The position numbers and the translations under genes were made by a program. The notes below the pieces were generated by a model. The model saw only the letters and a list, made by a program, of their open reading frames with translations, searched no databases and had not been told where the DNA came from. DNA of 53,219 bases from a virus. Below, in pieces: positions 18,542 through 26,676 of the stretch (position 1 is the first letter of the stretch; each line of letters begins with the position of its first letter). Where the stretch lies: positions 1-53,219 of IMG/VR virus record IMGVR_UViG_3300023109_001857; one strand, written 5' to 3'.

Positions 18542-18730
18542 ATGAGCAAAGTGATTACATATAAAGTAGAAGATATTTTTGAAGACATTGAGGGCGATGA
18601 CAAAAATGTACTAATGAATATTCCTCCCGAAGTAAGTGAACGTATGGGTTGGGAACCAGGAGATGTTCTCAAAATTACTGTTGAAAATGGAGTAATATCA
18701 ATTGCTAAAAAGGTTGACACCGAAGACTAG
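18542..18730 (+). CDS. AbrB/MazE-type DNA-binding protein
   Basis: 62 residues. The swapped-hairpin β-barrel signature is clear: VLMNIPPEVSERMGWEPGDVLKITVENGVISIAKK. This family contains AbrB regulators and MazE-like antitoxins, acting as dimers on DNA. No toxin gene is adjacent; the next gene has its own promoter whose -35 lies inside this one. ATG 18542 is chosen over an in-frame upstream codon because it gives the expected length. It could be a transcriptional regulator of phage or host genes. Confidence 0.82.
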   Translation: MSKVITYKVEDIFEDIEGDDKNVLMNIPPEVSERMGWEPGDVLKITVENGVISIAKKVDTED

Positions 18731-18742
18731 ATGTAGTATAAT
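18714..18742 (+). promoter_or_regulatory. σ70-type promoter
   Basis: TTGACA, 17 bp, TATAAT: a consensus promoter overlapping the end of the AbrB-like gene. Confidence 0.8.
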
Positions 18743-18773
18743 AGTAGCTCATTCACACAAATAAGGAAGGACT

Positions 18774-19166
18774 ATGTTAAACAACTCAGCAGTAGAATAT
18801 TGGAGCAAACAACCTACAGATCAACCATGGTTACTAAATGGCTTTACAGGAACATTTGCTTACTCAGATCACCGTAAAATTCCTGAAGGAATACTAGAAT
18901 TTTTGCTCGAATACTTTTACAAACGTTTGGGCGATGCACGTAAGCATCATATCAAATCAATAGAACTTGACGAGATCAATGCACTTATGAACGATGTATG
19001 GGATGGGCCCGGCAGTATGTTTAAAATAGCTAAAATGACACAAGATATGCGTATGTCAAGACTAGATATAGTAATAGATGACGCAAAAGACCCACTAAAA
19101 GGCTACGATACACCTACAATTGAGTCAGATTTGGGCGCAAATGTGGTTGACAAGCTGGAAAAATAG
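18774..19166 (+). CDS. hypothetical protein
   Basis: 130 residues, mixed helical, with ARKHHIKSIELDEINALMNDVW and DMRMSRLDIVIDD. AAGGAAGG lies 6 nt before ATG 18774. A consensus σ70-type promoter drives it and another promoter lies in its 3′ end. No family recognised. Confidence 0.7.
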   Translation: MLNNSAVEYWSKQPTDQPWLLNGFTGTFAYSDHRKIPEGILEFLLEYFYKRLGDARKHHIKSIELDEINALMNDVWDGPGSMFKIAKMTQDMRMSRLDIVIDDAKDPLKGYDTPTIESDLGANVVDKLEK

Positions 19167-19175
19167 TGCTATAAT
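19147..19175 (+). promoter_or_regulatory. σ70-type promoter
   Basis: TTGACA, 17 bp, TATAAT, with TGC before the -10. The leader contains CAATTAGGGCA, similar to other class 1 leaders. Confidence 0.8.
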
Positions 19176-19207
19176 ATATACATATTAAGGCAATTAGGGC
19201 AGACAGC

Positions 19208-19645
19208 ATGACTATTAGAATTACTGGCGGTACTAAAACACAAAAGAAGCATGTAAGAAGCATGGTTAAGTTTTGTATTAAAACACTTATGCCTCGTATG
19301 TACACTCTTGATATTACTGTTAACCTAACTACGCCCAAAGGCGCTATGGGTTACTGTTTAGAGTTAGATAACAAACGAGAGTTTGAAATCGAAGCTGATC
19401 GAAGGTTGCGTTTGCGTAAATTGTTAGAAACTATTGCACACGAAATGGTGCATGTCAAACAGTATGCTCGTAGAGAGTTGCACCCTGTAAACGATACATG
19501 GTGCGGCAAAACTTATAATCCTAAAAAAGTAAGCTACTGGGATCTTCCTTGGGAGATAGAAGCACACGGACGTGAAGTAGGATTGTTTATCCGCTGGGCA
19601 GAACAACAAAAACTTGGACATATGAAGTGGACACAAGATGCCTAA
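19208..19645 (+). CDS. SprT-like zinc metalloprotease-domain protein
   Basis: 145 residues. HEMVH (78-82) in ETIAHEMVHVKQYARRELHP is the zinc-binding HExxH helix; the following YNPKKVSYWDLPWEIEAHGRE may give the third ligand. SprT/Spartan proteins are DNA-linked proteases in eukaryotes; the phage role is unknown but could be removal of proteins from DNA. The gene overlaps the SWIM-finger gene by 8 bp, so the two are likely made together. Confidence 0.8.
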   Translation: MTIRITGGTKTQKKHVRSMVKFCIKTLMPRMYTLDITVNLTTPKGAMGYCLELDNKREFEIEADRRLRLRKLLETIAHEMVHVKQYARRELHPVNDTWCGKTYNPKKVSYWDLPWEIEAHGREVGLFIRWAEQQKLGHMKWTQDA

Positions 19646-19895
19646 ACATACACAAAAATTCTTTAAGCCAACTGACTTGTTTGACTTTAAAACACACTGG
19701 GCAGTAGGACTTGAATATCCTATCGAAGGCAGCAAGGGTAATAGTTACACAGTTACTATTGCTGACAAAGGCTTTACTTGTGACTGCCCTGGATTTACAT
19801 TCCGCGGCAAGTGCAAGCACACAGAAGGAGTAGCACAGAAGTGGAGAGACATTTTTTCAGATGATTTTGAAGAAAAGTTCTTGACATCTGCCTAA
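19638..19895 (+). CDS. SWIM zinc-finger protein
   Basis: 85 residues with CDC-x9-CKH (TCDCPGFTFRGKCKH), matching the SWIM motif C-x-C-x(n)-C-x-H. SWIM fingers bind nucleic acid or protein partners and occur in Swi2/Snf2 enzymes and recombination accessory proteins. The preceding strand VTIADKG is also typical. Overlap with the SprT-like gene suggests that the two proteins may act together, for example by targeting the protease. Confidence 0.8.
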   Translation: MPKHTQKFFKPTDLFDFKTHWAVGLEYPIEGSKGNSYTVTIADKGFTCDCPGFTFRGKCKHTEGVAQKWRDIFSDDFEEKFLTSA

Positions 19896-19909
19896 AACAA
19901 TGCTATATT
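19881..19909 (+). promoter_or_regulatory. σ70-type promoter
   Basis: TTGACA, 17 bp, TATATT with TGC before the -10, located in the end of the SWIM gene. The ~70-nt leader contains a small hairpin GGAC-GAGTAT-GTCC. Confidence 0.75.
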
Positions 19910-19979
19910 AGTATAGTAAGCAATAAAGTTTACAACTTAAAAAACCCAGGACGAGTATGTCCGCATAAAGGAAACTAAG

Positions 19980-21140
19980 ATGAACAACCACGCACAAAAG
20001 ATTAACGACCTCTATGATGTATCAGAGAGCAACTTCGTAACACTGCAAGAACGCTTGGAAAAAGCAATTGCAAAATCCCCACAATTTAAAGCACAGCTAG
20101 AAGCAGTGGTAGACGAGTTCCGTCGTCGCAACTGTATGCCGCCTTGCGAACGTGGTTGGACACAATTTACAGATATTAAACTATGTACAGCAATTCAAGT
20201 TAGCATGGATTGTATCTTAATTGACGAGACCATGCAACGTGAACTTAACATGCGTCACATACTAAAAATCCTATCATACTTTAGCGAAAGCATGGTAATG
20301 GCAGTACAGGTATACGAAGATCCATCGCGCCCAGGAAAGTACATTGCATGGGATGGCCAACATACTAGTATTGCACTGTTTATTATTCTTACCTTAGTAT
20401 TTGGCGAACGTGTAGCAAAGGCAATGGTTCCTGTTGTTGTATATAGCTCACATCAGAAACTAGAAATTCGCAGAAACTTTATTTTGCTGAACGGTGATGC
20501 AAAAGAAAGCCTAGACTTTATCGACACATACAAGCAGATGGTATACGGTGTTAAGGTTGACGGATCAACAGATCAAGAATGGTTGGACACTGCACTAAAG
20601 AACGATTACTTTAAAGCAGCAGGTCTATTTGCTACTAATTCAAAGTTTGGTGATGAAGATGAACCAGGTGCGTTTACATTGTTGGCTGACACGCTGATGA
20701 GCAAAAGCCTCAAGACACGCAAGCACCCAGAAGTAACACGTATGTTTGCAGAATATTGGGCATACCTAAACGAAGAGCGTCCAGTACGTGCTAAAGAAGC
20801 AAGACAGTTGTACGAGTACTTTAACTTGTGCTATGAGCAAGGCATTACTGTAGACAAGCAGTACTTGCTGGAAATGGTAGCATTTACCAAAGAGTACTTT
20901 GAAGCTAACTTTGGTGAAAATGGCAGTTTCTGGGCCAAAGTAAAGATGAGCTACACTCGGTGGTATGCTCATGCTAACCCAGATAGCTATCAAGAGTTTG
21001 GACTTAAAGGGTTCAGCACAGAGATGCGCACAGGTATTCCTTTCTTAATTGCACAAATGAAAGCAAGCACAAACTTGAAAACTCCTGTGTATACGCCTAA
21101 CAATGGTTATACAGTTACCAAGCAGGACTTGTGGAAATGA
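19980..21140 (+). CDS. ParB/DGQHR-like protein
   Basis: 386 residues. The region VMAVQVYEDPSRPGKYIAWDGQHTSIALFI matches the ParB-N/Srx-like fold, in which D-G-Q-H replaces the usual D-G-x-H/E-R, and RRNFILLNGDAKESLDFIDTYKQ follows. Members include DGQHR-type proteins linked with DNA modification or nuclease functions. The C-terminal half is helical. GGAAAC precedes ATG 19980. The HNH gene is coupled by a 4-bp overlap, hinting at joint DNA processing, but the reaction is unknown. Confidence 0.7.
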   Translation: MNNHAQKINDLYDVSESNFVTLQERLEKAIAKSPQFKAQLEAVVDEFRRRNCMPPCERGWTQFTDIKLCTAIQVSMDCILIDETMQRELNMRHILKILSYFSESMVMAVQVYEDPSRPGKYIAWDGQHTSIALFIILTLVFGERVAKAMVPVVVYSSHQKLEIRRNFILLNGDAKESLDFIDTYKQMVYGVKVDGSTDQEWLDTALKNDYFKAAGLFATNSKFGDEDEPGAFTLLADTLMSKSLKTRKHPEVTRMFAEYWAYLNEERPVRAKEARQLYEYFNLCYEQGITVDKQYLLEMVAFTKEYFEANFGENGSFWAKVKMSYTRWYAHANPDSYQEFGLKGFSTEMRTGIPFLIAQMKASTNLKTPVYTPNNGYTVTKQDLWK

Positions 21141-21598
21141 AAACTTTACGAGATCCACGCAGCGATAAGCTAAAGAGCAATGCGATACTAAAGGAGCAGC
21201 ATCGCGCTGCTCCAACTTGTATGCTAGAAGATTGCTGTAATACAATCAGCATCTATGATGGCCCAGGCAGCAATATACTGTGTAGAGAACATCAACTTGA
21301 ATGCAGCGAATATGGCGGAATGGGCAAACCTGAACGTCCACACACGTTCTACCGAGGTTGGGAATGTACCAATTGCGGATATGATCCTCGCACTGACGAA
21401 GTACGTTTTGGCCATGTTGAAGATCCGTTTATTAGAAACAGAGCAATGCGAGGTGTAATGCACGGAGACCATATTCATTTAAAAAGCCAAGGCGGAAAAG
21501 ACACACAAGATAATATCAATACGTTGTGTGTGTTGTGTCACATGGCCAAGACATACATTGAAGGGGATTTCAAAGGTAATAAAGGAGCTGGACAATGA
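21137..21598 (+). CDS. HNH endonuclease
   Basis: 153 residues. The core HGDHIHLKSQGGKDTQDNINTLCVLCHMAKTY has the ββα-metal features: DH at the first His position, N-x-L, and C-x-x-C-H for structural zinc. Two more Cys pairs (CMLEDCC, CTNCG) give an N-terminal zinc-binding region. It may be a free-standing homing-type or packaging-related nuclease. ATG 21137 overlaps the stop of the ParB-like gene. Confidence 0.85.
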   Translation: MKTLRDPRSDKLKSNAILKEQHRAAPTCMLEDCCNTISIYDGPGSNILCREHQLECSEYGGMGKPERPHTFYRGWECTNCGYDPRTDEVRFGHVEDPFIRNRAMRGVMHGDHIHLKSQGGKDTQDNINTLCVLCHMAKTYIEGDFKGNKGAGQ

Positions 21599-21774
21599 CA
21601 GCGAAATGGGTTAAGATCAAGTTAGACAAAGGACGGGTGAGAGAGGTTACAGAAACTCTAATGGACATCCGAGAAGTTTTAGCTGTAGTGTATGCGCAAG
21701 ATGACTTCAAAGGTCTAGTCAACCGAGACGAGCTCGCGTCAGCTCTAGTCATGGCCTACAAACAAAAAGGTTGA
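21595..21774 (+). CDS. small hypothetical protein
   Basis: 59 residues, beginning MTAKWVKIKLDKGRVREVTE, with AGGAG 7 nt before ATG 21595 and a 4-bp overlap with the HNH gene. Charged and probably α/β; no recognised family. Its last codons contain the -35 box of the next promoter. Confidence 0.65.
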   Translation: MTAKWVKIKLDKGRVREVTETLMDIREVLAVVYAQDDFKGLVNRDELASALVMAYKQKG

Positions 21775-21798
21775 CAACTGCTGTAAACATGCTATAAT
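21771..21798 (+). promoter_or_regulatory. σ70-type promoter with shared leader
   Basis: TTGACA, 16 bp, TATAAT with TGC before the -10. The 24 bases from the -10 onward are identical to those at 28972-28995. Confidence 0.8.
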
Positions 21799-21834
21799 AG
21801 TTATATTAATTAGGCAAACACACAGAGGCAAACA

Positions 21835-22569
21835 ATGTTCACAGAAGTTAAAAATGGCTATGTAAACAAAGATGCAGTTCCACTTAAAACTGTATCAATT
21901 ACTGAAGCACTAGCTGTAGCATATGCGGCATATCGCATCAACAATAACACTTATACCAAAGACACTCGCCGTTTTAGTTGCGAAGAAAACAAGACACAGT
22001 TTGACAACAAAAGTCTTGTGCGCTATTACTGGGAAAGCAAGCAAGACTCACAGTATCTTCCAGAAGACTTTGAAATGTTTGAACCTACAGAAGCAGACTA
22101 TGCTAGCGTAGAACAAGCTCGCAAATGGATGAAGCGTTATGTGATGCTTGGCTTAGGCGAACTAGACGGCTTCAAAGCTGATATGATTCGAGAACTGTCG
22201 CAAGACGAAGTTAGGGTTACGTCTGTGGGGCGCATTGCATTTGCTCCAGAGTTTATCAAACGTGATATGCACGAGACAAGTCTTACAAAAACTATCCGTA
22301 TCGAGTATCGTGACAGTCGTCATATTAATCCTGTTGGTGCAACTGTAGAAGGTATAATCGAGATACTGGACAAGCGTTACAGTAACCAGTGGGAGAGCTA
22401 TAACTACATAGGTGTAATCGAAGGCAACCTAGTTAGTTTTATGAATAAATATGAACACGAAGTAGGCACTCGCAAGCGTATTAAAGCGAAAGTAAAGTCA
22501 CATACAAAAAATCGTATGTTCAGCGCAGATGAAACACGTCTTAACTACGTAAAATTATATAAGGTATAA
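21835..22569 (+). CDS. hypothetical protein
   Basis: 244 residues. Helical N-terminal half (ITEALAVAYAAYRINNNTYTKDTRRFSCEENK) and a β-rich middle (TKTIRIEYRDSRHINPVGATVEGIIEIL, YIGVIEGNLVSFM) that could be an OB-like or SH3-like fold; the end is basic (RKRIKAKVKSHTKNR). A nucleic-acid-binding role is possible. It is driven by a consensus promoter. No family assigned. Confidence 0.65.
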   Translation: MFTEVKNGYVNKDAVPLKTVSITEALAVAYAAYRINNNTYTKDTRRFSCEENKTQFDNKSLVRYYWESKQDSQYLPEDFEMFEPTEADYASVEQARKWMKRYVMLGLGELDGFKADMIRELSQDEVRVTSVGRIAFAPEFIKRDMHETSLTKTIRIEYRDSRHINPVGATVEGIIEILDKRYSNQWESYNYIGVIEGNLVSFMNKYEHEVGTRKRIKAKVKSHTKNRMFSADETRLNYVKLYKV

Positions 22570-22581
22570 GGAGAGAGCATA

Positions 22582-22749
22582 ATGGGTAGTGATTTAGAAT
22601 TAGCTTGGTATGCACTACAACCTTTGCTTATAGCTGGATTTACAATAGGTGTAGTATTAGCAGTAGTATTTGGGGCAATTAGATTAGGCTGGAAATTTGC
22701 GCCTTATATAGTTTTATTTGCTTTTTTAGTTTGGGTTTTTGGAGGATAA
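22582..22749 (+). CDS. small membrane protein
   Basis: 55 residues with two transmembrane segments (PLLIAGFTIGVVLAVVFGAI and FAPYIVLFAFLVWVFG). AAGGAGAG lies 8 nt before ATG 22582. First of three tiny membrane-protein genes in a row. Function unknown. Confidence 0.65.
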   Translation: MGSDLELAWYALQPLLIAGFTIGVVLAVVFGAIRLGWKFAPYIVLFAFLVWVFGG

Positions 22750-22750
22750 A

Positions 22751-22951
22751 ATGTTTACAGAGAACTTAATGTGGTTATTCGGAGCGTACCTAGCAGGCAC
22801 TGTTGCAACATACTTTTTGTTTCTTAAACAAAACTTTAAAAATGCAACTGAAGCAACAATTGATGCATTAATTGATAAAGGCTTTTTACGTCATAAAAAG
22901 CTAGACGATGGTGAGATTGAAATCTTAAAATGGAATGCCAACGATGACTGA
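22751..22951 (+). CDS. small membrane-anchored protein
   Basis: 66 residues from ATG 22751, with GGAGG 5 nt upstream inside the end of the previous gene. One N-terminal membrane helix (LMWLFGAYLAGTVATYFLFL), then a soluble tail (EATIDALIDKGFLRHKKLDDGEIEILKW). Function unknown. Confidence 0.65.
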   Translation: MFTENLMWLFGAYLAGTVATYFLFLKQNFKNATEATIDALIDKGFLRHKKLDDGEIEILKWNANDD

Positions 22952-23042
22952 AGATGAACATGATGAAGGTAAAGCAATCTTTGGAATTATAACACTCATT
23001 TTAATTCCTATTTGTTTGATCATTTATTCGTTAATTCAATGA
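22944..23042 (+). CDS. 32-residue membrane peptide
   Basis: MTEDEHDEGKAIF followed by one membrane helix (GIITLILIPICLIIYSLI). It overlaps the preceding gene by 8 bp and the PP-loop gene by 4 bp (ATGA), so translation is coupled on both sides. Function unknown. Confidence 0.6.
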   Translation: MTEDEHDEGKAIFGIITLILIPICLIIYSLIQ

Positions 23043-23647
23043 TTAAATTACAAGGTAAAGTGCCACGCAAAATTTATATTGCGTGTAGCGGCGGAGTTGA
23101 CAGTATGGCAGCAGTTGACTTCTTATCTAGGAATCATGATGTATTTGTATTACACTTCAATCACGGAACACCGCACGGCTTTGAAGCAATGCAATTTGTT
23201 GAACAATGGTGTGCAAAGAAAGATATTGGATTCTTAACCAATGTTACAACAACCACAAGAGAAAAACGAACAAATGAAAGCCAAGAAGAATACTGGCGCG
23301 ATGTACGTTATGATTGGTTAGAACGCTGTACTGAAAGAGAAATTGTCACAGGACATCATTTAGATGACTGTGTGGAAACATGGGTATGGAGCAGTATGCA
23401 TGGCACAGGAAAGATTGTTCCTTACAGTCGTAATGACAGAGTGTATCGTCCATTTCGTCTTACTCGCAAACGTGACCTAGAACTTTGGGCAAGCTTAAAC
23501 AATGTTCCATATATTGAGGATGGCAGCAACAAAGATACACGATATACACGTAATTATATTAGACACACTATGATGCCTAATGTACTAAAAGTAAACCCAG
23601 GTATCTACAAAACCATTGCAAAAAAAGTAAGGGAAGATGTAAGTTGA
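23039..23647 (+). CDS. TilS-like PP-loop ATPase
   Basis: 202 residues. The PP-loop SGGVDS (17-22) sits in IYIACSGGVDSMAAVDFL, followed by the LHFNHG block, REIVTGHHLDDCVETW, and RPFRLTRKRDLELWA...ARN-like DTRYTRNYIRHTMMPN. This matches the N-terminal catalytic domain of tRNA(Ile)-lysidine synthetase, which modifies C34 of tRNA-Ile(CAU). The substrate-binding C-terminal domains of bacterial TilS (~430 residues) are missing. No tRNA-Ile is present in this window, so the target may be a host or distant phage tRNA, or something else. ATG 23039 overlaps the previous stop. Confidence 0.8.
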   Translation: MIKLQGKVPRKIYIACSGGVDSMAAVDFLSRNHDVFVLHFNHGTPHGFEAMQFVEQWCAKKDIGFLTNVTTTTREKRTNESQEEYWRDVRYDWLERCTEREIVTGHHLDDCVETWVWSSMHGTGKIVPYSRNDRVYRPFRLTRKRDLELWASLNNVPYIEDGSNKDTRYTRNYIRHTMMPNVLKVNPGIYKTIAKKVREDVS

Positions 23648-23721
23648 TGGTAAATACTATTACTATAGACGTATTTAAGATCCAAGACGGAGAGTTTGTA
23701 CAATACGAATACTCCGAGTAA
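23647..23721 (+). CDS. 24-residue peptide
   Basis: MVNTITIDVFKIQDGEFVQYEYSE begins inside the stop of the PP-loop gene (TGATGG). Coupled translation is likely; no motif seen. Confidence 0.45.
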   Translation: MVNTITIDVFKIQDGEFVQYEYSE

Positions 23722-23748
23722 AGCAATTATTACAACTAGGAGAATACC

Positions 23749-23952
23749 ATGAGTCATAAACAATTAGAATTTAAAGAAGCCTTAGATACAACTGACTACG
23801 GGTTAATTGTAGGGAAACACGGAGAACTTAAAGGAATTTGGGTTCCTGAAGGGAGACAAGATGCGGATATTCCATATGCAATTGTAAGTTTATGTATTGC
23901 AAAATTTGGTATTGATCCAAACGGGCACGGCGAATCGGCAGTACTTCAGTAA
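23749..23952 (+). CDS. small hypothetical protein
   Basis: 67 residues with a compact β-like pattern (DYGLIVGKHGELKGIWVPEG) and helix (IPYAIVSLCIAKFG). TAGGAG lies 8 nt before the ATG. Not recognised. Confidence 0.65.
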   Translation: MSHKQLEFKEALDTTDYGLIVGKHGELKGIWVPEGRQDADIPYAIVSLCIAKFGIDPNGHGESAVLQ

Positions 23953-24215
23953 TGGTTAAGCAGGAAGATGTGGACTTTTTAGTAGACTTAGCAATGGAGT
24001 GTGAACTTTCTGATCCTATTGATTGGGGCATGCTTCACATTACAGAAAAGCAAGCTTATCAAATGATGGCTTCGCAACTACTAGAACAATTTGGTAATGT
24101 TAATAAAGAAGACCTAATGCCAGTTATTTTAGCAACTGCAACCAAACTGTTGGTTGAAAACTTGGTTCTTAACTTGCAACTCAAAGGTGCAGAAAACGTA
24201 TTAAAAGGCGTTTAA
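23952..24215 (+). CDS. small helical hypothetical protein
   Basis: 87 residues, almost wholly helical (KQAYQMMASQLLEQFG, LMPVILATATKLLVENLVLNLQLK), starting on the last base of the previous stop. It resembles other small phage proteins of unknown role. Confidence 0.65.
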   Translation: MVKQEDVDFLVDLAMECELSDPIDWGMLHITEKQAYQMMASQLLEQFGNVNKEDLMPVILATATKLLVENLVLNLQLKGAENVLKGV

Positions 24216-24878
24216 ATGTTGGACTTTCCATTATCACTTGCTATATATCGAGATAGTAATTCTCAAATAGTAACTACTGCTAAATTAGGTACTAGGACTT
24301 TACAAGGTATTACTAGCCTAACATACCAGCAGCATATAGATTTAGTGGAAGACTCCTTATATCTTTTAATAAGGCATCCTTTTGAAAGGTATGTTAGTGG
24401 TCTAATAACTCATAGGCACTTTTCTATGCTTAACGCATTATTAGGTCCTCAGGAAGATAGTCGTTTTTCAGATCATGTATTGTATGATCAGCTTACAAAT
24501 CTTTTAATATTAGAAAACACTGATTATTGGAACTATTTTATTGAAAAATACGTTGTTCATAATTTTGGAAACTTTGTGGGACTAAACGATGTGCATACTT
24601 CTAATTGGCTAGTTCAACTTGATACCGCAATAGATTTCAAAGTGGTTCATTTAAAGCAGTTAGACAATTTAATAACACATTTAGGACATTTGCCTATTGA
24701 AAAAAGAAATGTAAGCAATCAGAAGATTACAGATGCTGTTACAACAGCAATATTAGACAACAAGCACTTTAAAGAAACGCTATTAAGATATCTAAAACCT
24801 GAAATTAACGTTTACAGAACACTTAAAAACAAAATGGAATTTAATTGGAAATATCCAAAAGATATTATTGACATATAG
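24216..24878 (+). CDS. sulfotransferase-like protein
   Basis: 220 residues. The 5′-phosphosulfate loop appears as TTAKLGTRTLQ (Lys23, Thr26, Arg27) and the 3′-phosphate motif as LIRHPFERYVSGL (Arg53, Arg58, Ser61), the two PAPS-binding signatures of the P-loop-like sulfotransferase fold. Such enzymes add sulfate to glycans or lipids; phage versions may modify surface sugars. It starts directly after the previous stop. Its 3′ end contains the next -35 box. Confidence 0.75.
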   Translation: MLDFPLSLAIYRDSNSQIVTTAKLGTRTLQGITSLTYQQHIDLVEDSLYLLIRHPFERYVSGLITHRHFSMLNALLGPQEDSRFSDHVLYDQLTNLLILENTDYWNYFIEKYVVHNFGNFVGLNDVHTSNWLVQLDTAIDFKVVHLKQLDNLITHLGHLPIEKRNVSNQKITDAVTTAILDNKHFKETLLRYLKPEINVYRTLKNKMEFNWKYPKDIIDI

Positions 24879-24896
24879 TAAAAAGTTTGCTATAAT
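24868..24896 (+). promoter_or_regulatory. σ70-type promoter
   Basis: TTGACA, 17 bp, TATAAT with TGC before the -10, driving the small gene and clpP. Confidence 0.8.
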
Positions 24897-24927
24897 AAGT
24901 TAAATTAATAACAAACTTGAGGTAGAT

Positions 24928-25155
24928 ATGGATAGTTATTACGGCAAGACAGCAATATTAACCAACACTCGCAACGAACAAGAAGTCGAGTGCGAAGTTG
25001 ACAATGTTAGAGTTAACGAATCATTAGATGCATTTGTTGCCAACAACAAGATACACATGCGTTGGAATGGTAAAGTATATGTGGGCAATGCTCATGGTAT
25101 GGAATTTACCACCCTTGGTCCAGTAGAATTTAACACAAAAAAAGGAAGATATTAA
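24928..25155 (+). CDS. small hypothetical protein
   Basis: 75 residues, β-rich ([26 protein letters not shown]), possibly SH3-like. TGAGGTAG precedes the ATG. It lies in a promoter-led unit with clpP, one base apart. Confidence 0.65.
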   Translation: MDSYYGKTAILTNTRNEQEVECEVDNVRVNESLDAFVANNKIHMRWNGKVYVGNAHGMEFTTLGPVEFNTKKGRY

Positions 25156-25156
25156 T

Positions 25157-25774
25157 ATGCCACTAGTACCTATGGTAGTAGAACAAACTGCGGGCGGCGA
25201 ACGCTCATACGATATATACAGTCGTTTGATGAAGGACCGTATTATCATGTTAAACGGTCCAGTAGAAGACAATATGGCTAACTTGATTGTAGCACAAATG
25301 TTGTTCTTAGAAAGTGAAGAACCTGGCAAGGATATTAACTTGTACATCAATAGTCCAGGTGGCGCTGTAACAGCAGGATTGGCTATCTATGACACCATGC
25401 AGTACATCAAATGCGATGTGCGTACAATCGTAATGGGTCAAGCATGTAGTATGGGCTCGTTCCTAGCACAAGCAGGCACAGCAGGCAAGCGTGTGGTGTT
25501 GCCAGAAAGTCGCACAATGATTCATAGAGTGTCAAGTGGCACACGCGGCACCAGCGGCAGCGTACACGTACAAGAGCTACAGTTTGAAGATGCTCAACGT
25601 GCATTTGAAGAGTCAAAGAAAGTCAACAAGCGTCTTACAGAGCTTTATGTGCGCCATAATACAGCAGGCAAAACATACGAAGAACTGTTTGAAACTATGA
25701 AGTTTGATACATTCCTTACAGCACAAGAAGCAGTTGAGCACGGACTTGCCGACATGGTTGTAGAGAAACGATGA
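25157..25774 (+). CDS. clpP: ClpP-like protease
   Basis: 205 residues, full ClpP length. The Ser-His-Asp triad is complete: Ser98 in [10 protein letters not shown], His123 in [11 protein letters not shown], Asp184 in [26 protein letters not shown] and [11 protein letters not shown] are also typical. ClpP forms a 14-mer proteolytic chamber working with ClpA or ClpX unfoldases. The phage also encodes the ClpS adaptor (5705-6013) but no unfoldase is seen here, so it would have to use host or elsewhere-encoded ATPases. Driven by a consensus σ70-type promoter, hence probably early or middle expression, while ClpS lies in the chaperone/bilin region. Confidence 0.94.
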   Translation: MPLVPMVVEQTAGGERSYDIYSRLMKDRIIMLNGPVEDNMANLIVAQMLFLESEEPGKDINLYINSPGGAVTAGLAIYDTMQYIKCDVRTIVMGQACSMGSFLAQAGTAGKRVVLPESRTMIHRVSSGTRGTSGSVHVQELQFEDAQRAFEESKKVNKRLTELYVRHNTAGKTYEELFETMKFDTFLTAQEAVEHGLADMVVEKR

Positions 25775-26103
25775 TGTCAGAAGTAAGTGATACAGTAGCA
25801 AATCTCAAAGGCATTCCAACTAAGCAAGATCTAAAGTTGCAACTAGAACAAAATGTAGTGGTAGTTGACTTTACTAAGTTAAACGGTGACAAACGTGTAA
25901 TGACTTGCACACTACGTGAAGATATTAAACCACCTGCAACTAAAACTGACACTATGAGTCAAAAGAAAGTTCGTGAAATATCAGACGCTGTTGTAAGTGT
26001 CTGGGATGTCAATGCCAAGGGATGGCGCAGCTTTCGTTATGATCGTATTAATGCTGTAGATATTGTTGAAGAATACGAGCAGGAATGGTACAATAAAGGT
26101 TGA
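25771..26103 (+). CDS. WYL_2/DUF2693-like small protein
   Basis: 110 residues. The core [26 protein letters not shown]...[22 protein letters not shown] matches a family of phage SH3-like proteins (DUF2693) with the hallmarks K-x-(D/N)G-x-x-R-x-M-x-C-T-L and W-R-S-F-R. It overlaps clpP by 4 bp. The biochemical role is unknown; the family is widespread in T4-like phages. Confidence 0.75.
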   Translation: MMSEVSDTVANLKGIPTKQDLKLQLEQNVVVVDFTKLNGDKRVMTCTLREDIKPPATKTDTMSQKKVREISDAVVSVWDVNAKGWRSFRYDRINAVDIVEEYEQEWYNKG

Positions 26104-26128
26104 CAATACTAAATATCAGTGCTATTAT
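26100..26128 (+). promoter_or_regulatory. σ70-type promoter
   Basis: TTGACA, 17 bp, TATTAT with TGC before the -10. Confidence 0.8.
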
Positions 26129-26159
26129 ATACTAGTAAGTTAATTTTATGGAGAAGACA

Positions 26160-26675
26160 ATGAATAAATTGTTAGCAACTGTAGCAGCAATTGGAGCAAT
26201 AGGATTTGCTACCTCAGTAAGTGCAGAAGAATATGCGACAGTTACAAATGTAAAACCAAACTATCAAACCGTTCAAGTTCCGCGTTACAGAACAGATTGT
26301 CGAGTAAATCAAGTGCCTATCTATGGTACTGTACAAGGTGGTCAGGCAAGCACAGGCGATACTATTGTAGGTGCAATCATTGGCGGAGCAATTGGTAATC
26401 AAGTAGGCGGCGGCAGCGGCAAAGATGCTGCAACTGTACTAGGTGCTATTATTGGCGCAGATGTTGTAAACAAACGTGCAACTAGGCAACAACAAATTAT
26501 TGGCTATCGTGAAGAACAAACCTGTAATAATGTAACATTCTATGAAACGCAGGAAGAAATTAAAAACTACACTATTCGTTATACATGGAATAACATCACA
26601 GGAAGTACACGCACCTACAACAACTATCGTGTTGGTGACCGTATTCCTGTAGAAATTACAATACGGGCAAAATAA
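26160..26675 (+). CDS. glycine-zipper outer-membrane-type protein
   Basis: 171 residues from ATG 26160 (GGAGA 6 nt upstream; an ATG at 26148 would put the site inside the gene). The signal peptide MNKLLATVAAIGAIGFATSVSA is followed by a glycine-zipper segment VGAIIGGAIGNQVGGGSGKDAATVLGAIIGADV, as in Rickettsia 17-kDa antigen/SlyB-type proteins, and a β-rich tail (RYTWNNITGSTRTYNNYRVGDRIPVEI). There is no lipobox. It may insert in the host envelope; superinfection exclusion or lysis are possible roles, not shown. Confidence 0.8.
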   Translation: MNKLLATVAAIGAIGFATSVSAEEYATVTNVKPNYQTVQVPRYRTDCRVNQVPIYGTVQGGQASTGDTIVGAIIGGAIGNQVGGGSGKDAATVLGAIIGADVVNKRATRQQQIIGYREEQTCNNVTFYETQEEIKNYTIRYTWNNITGSTRTYNNYRVGDRIPVEITIRAK

Positions 26676-26676
26676 G

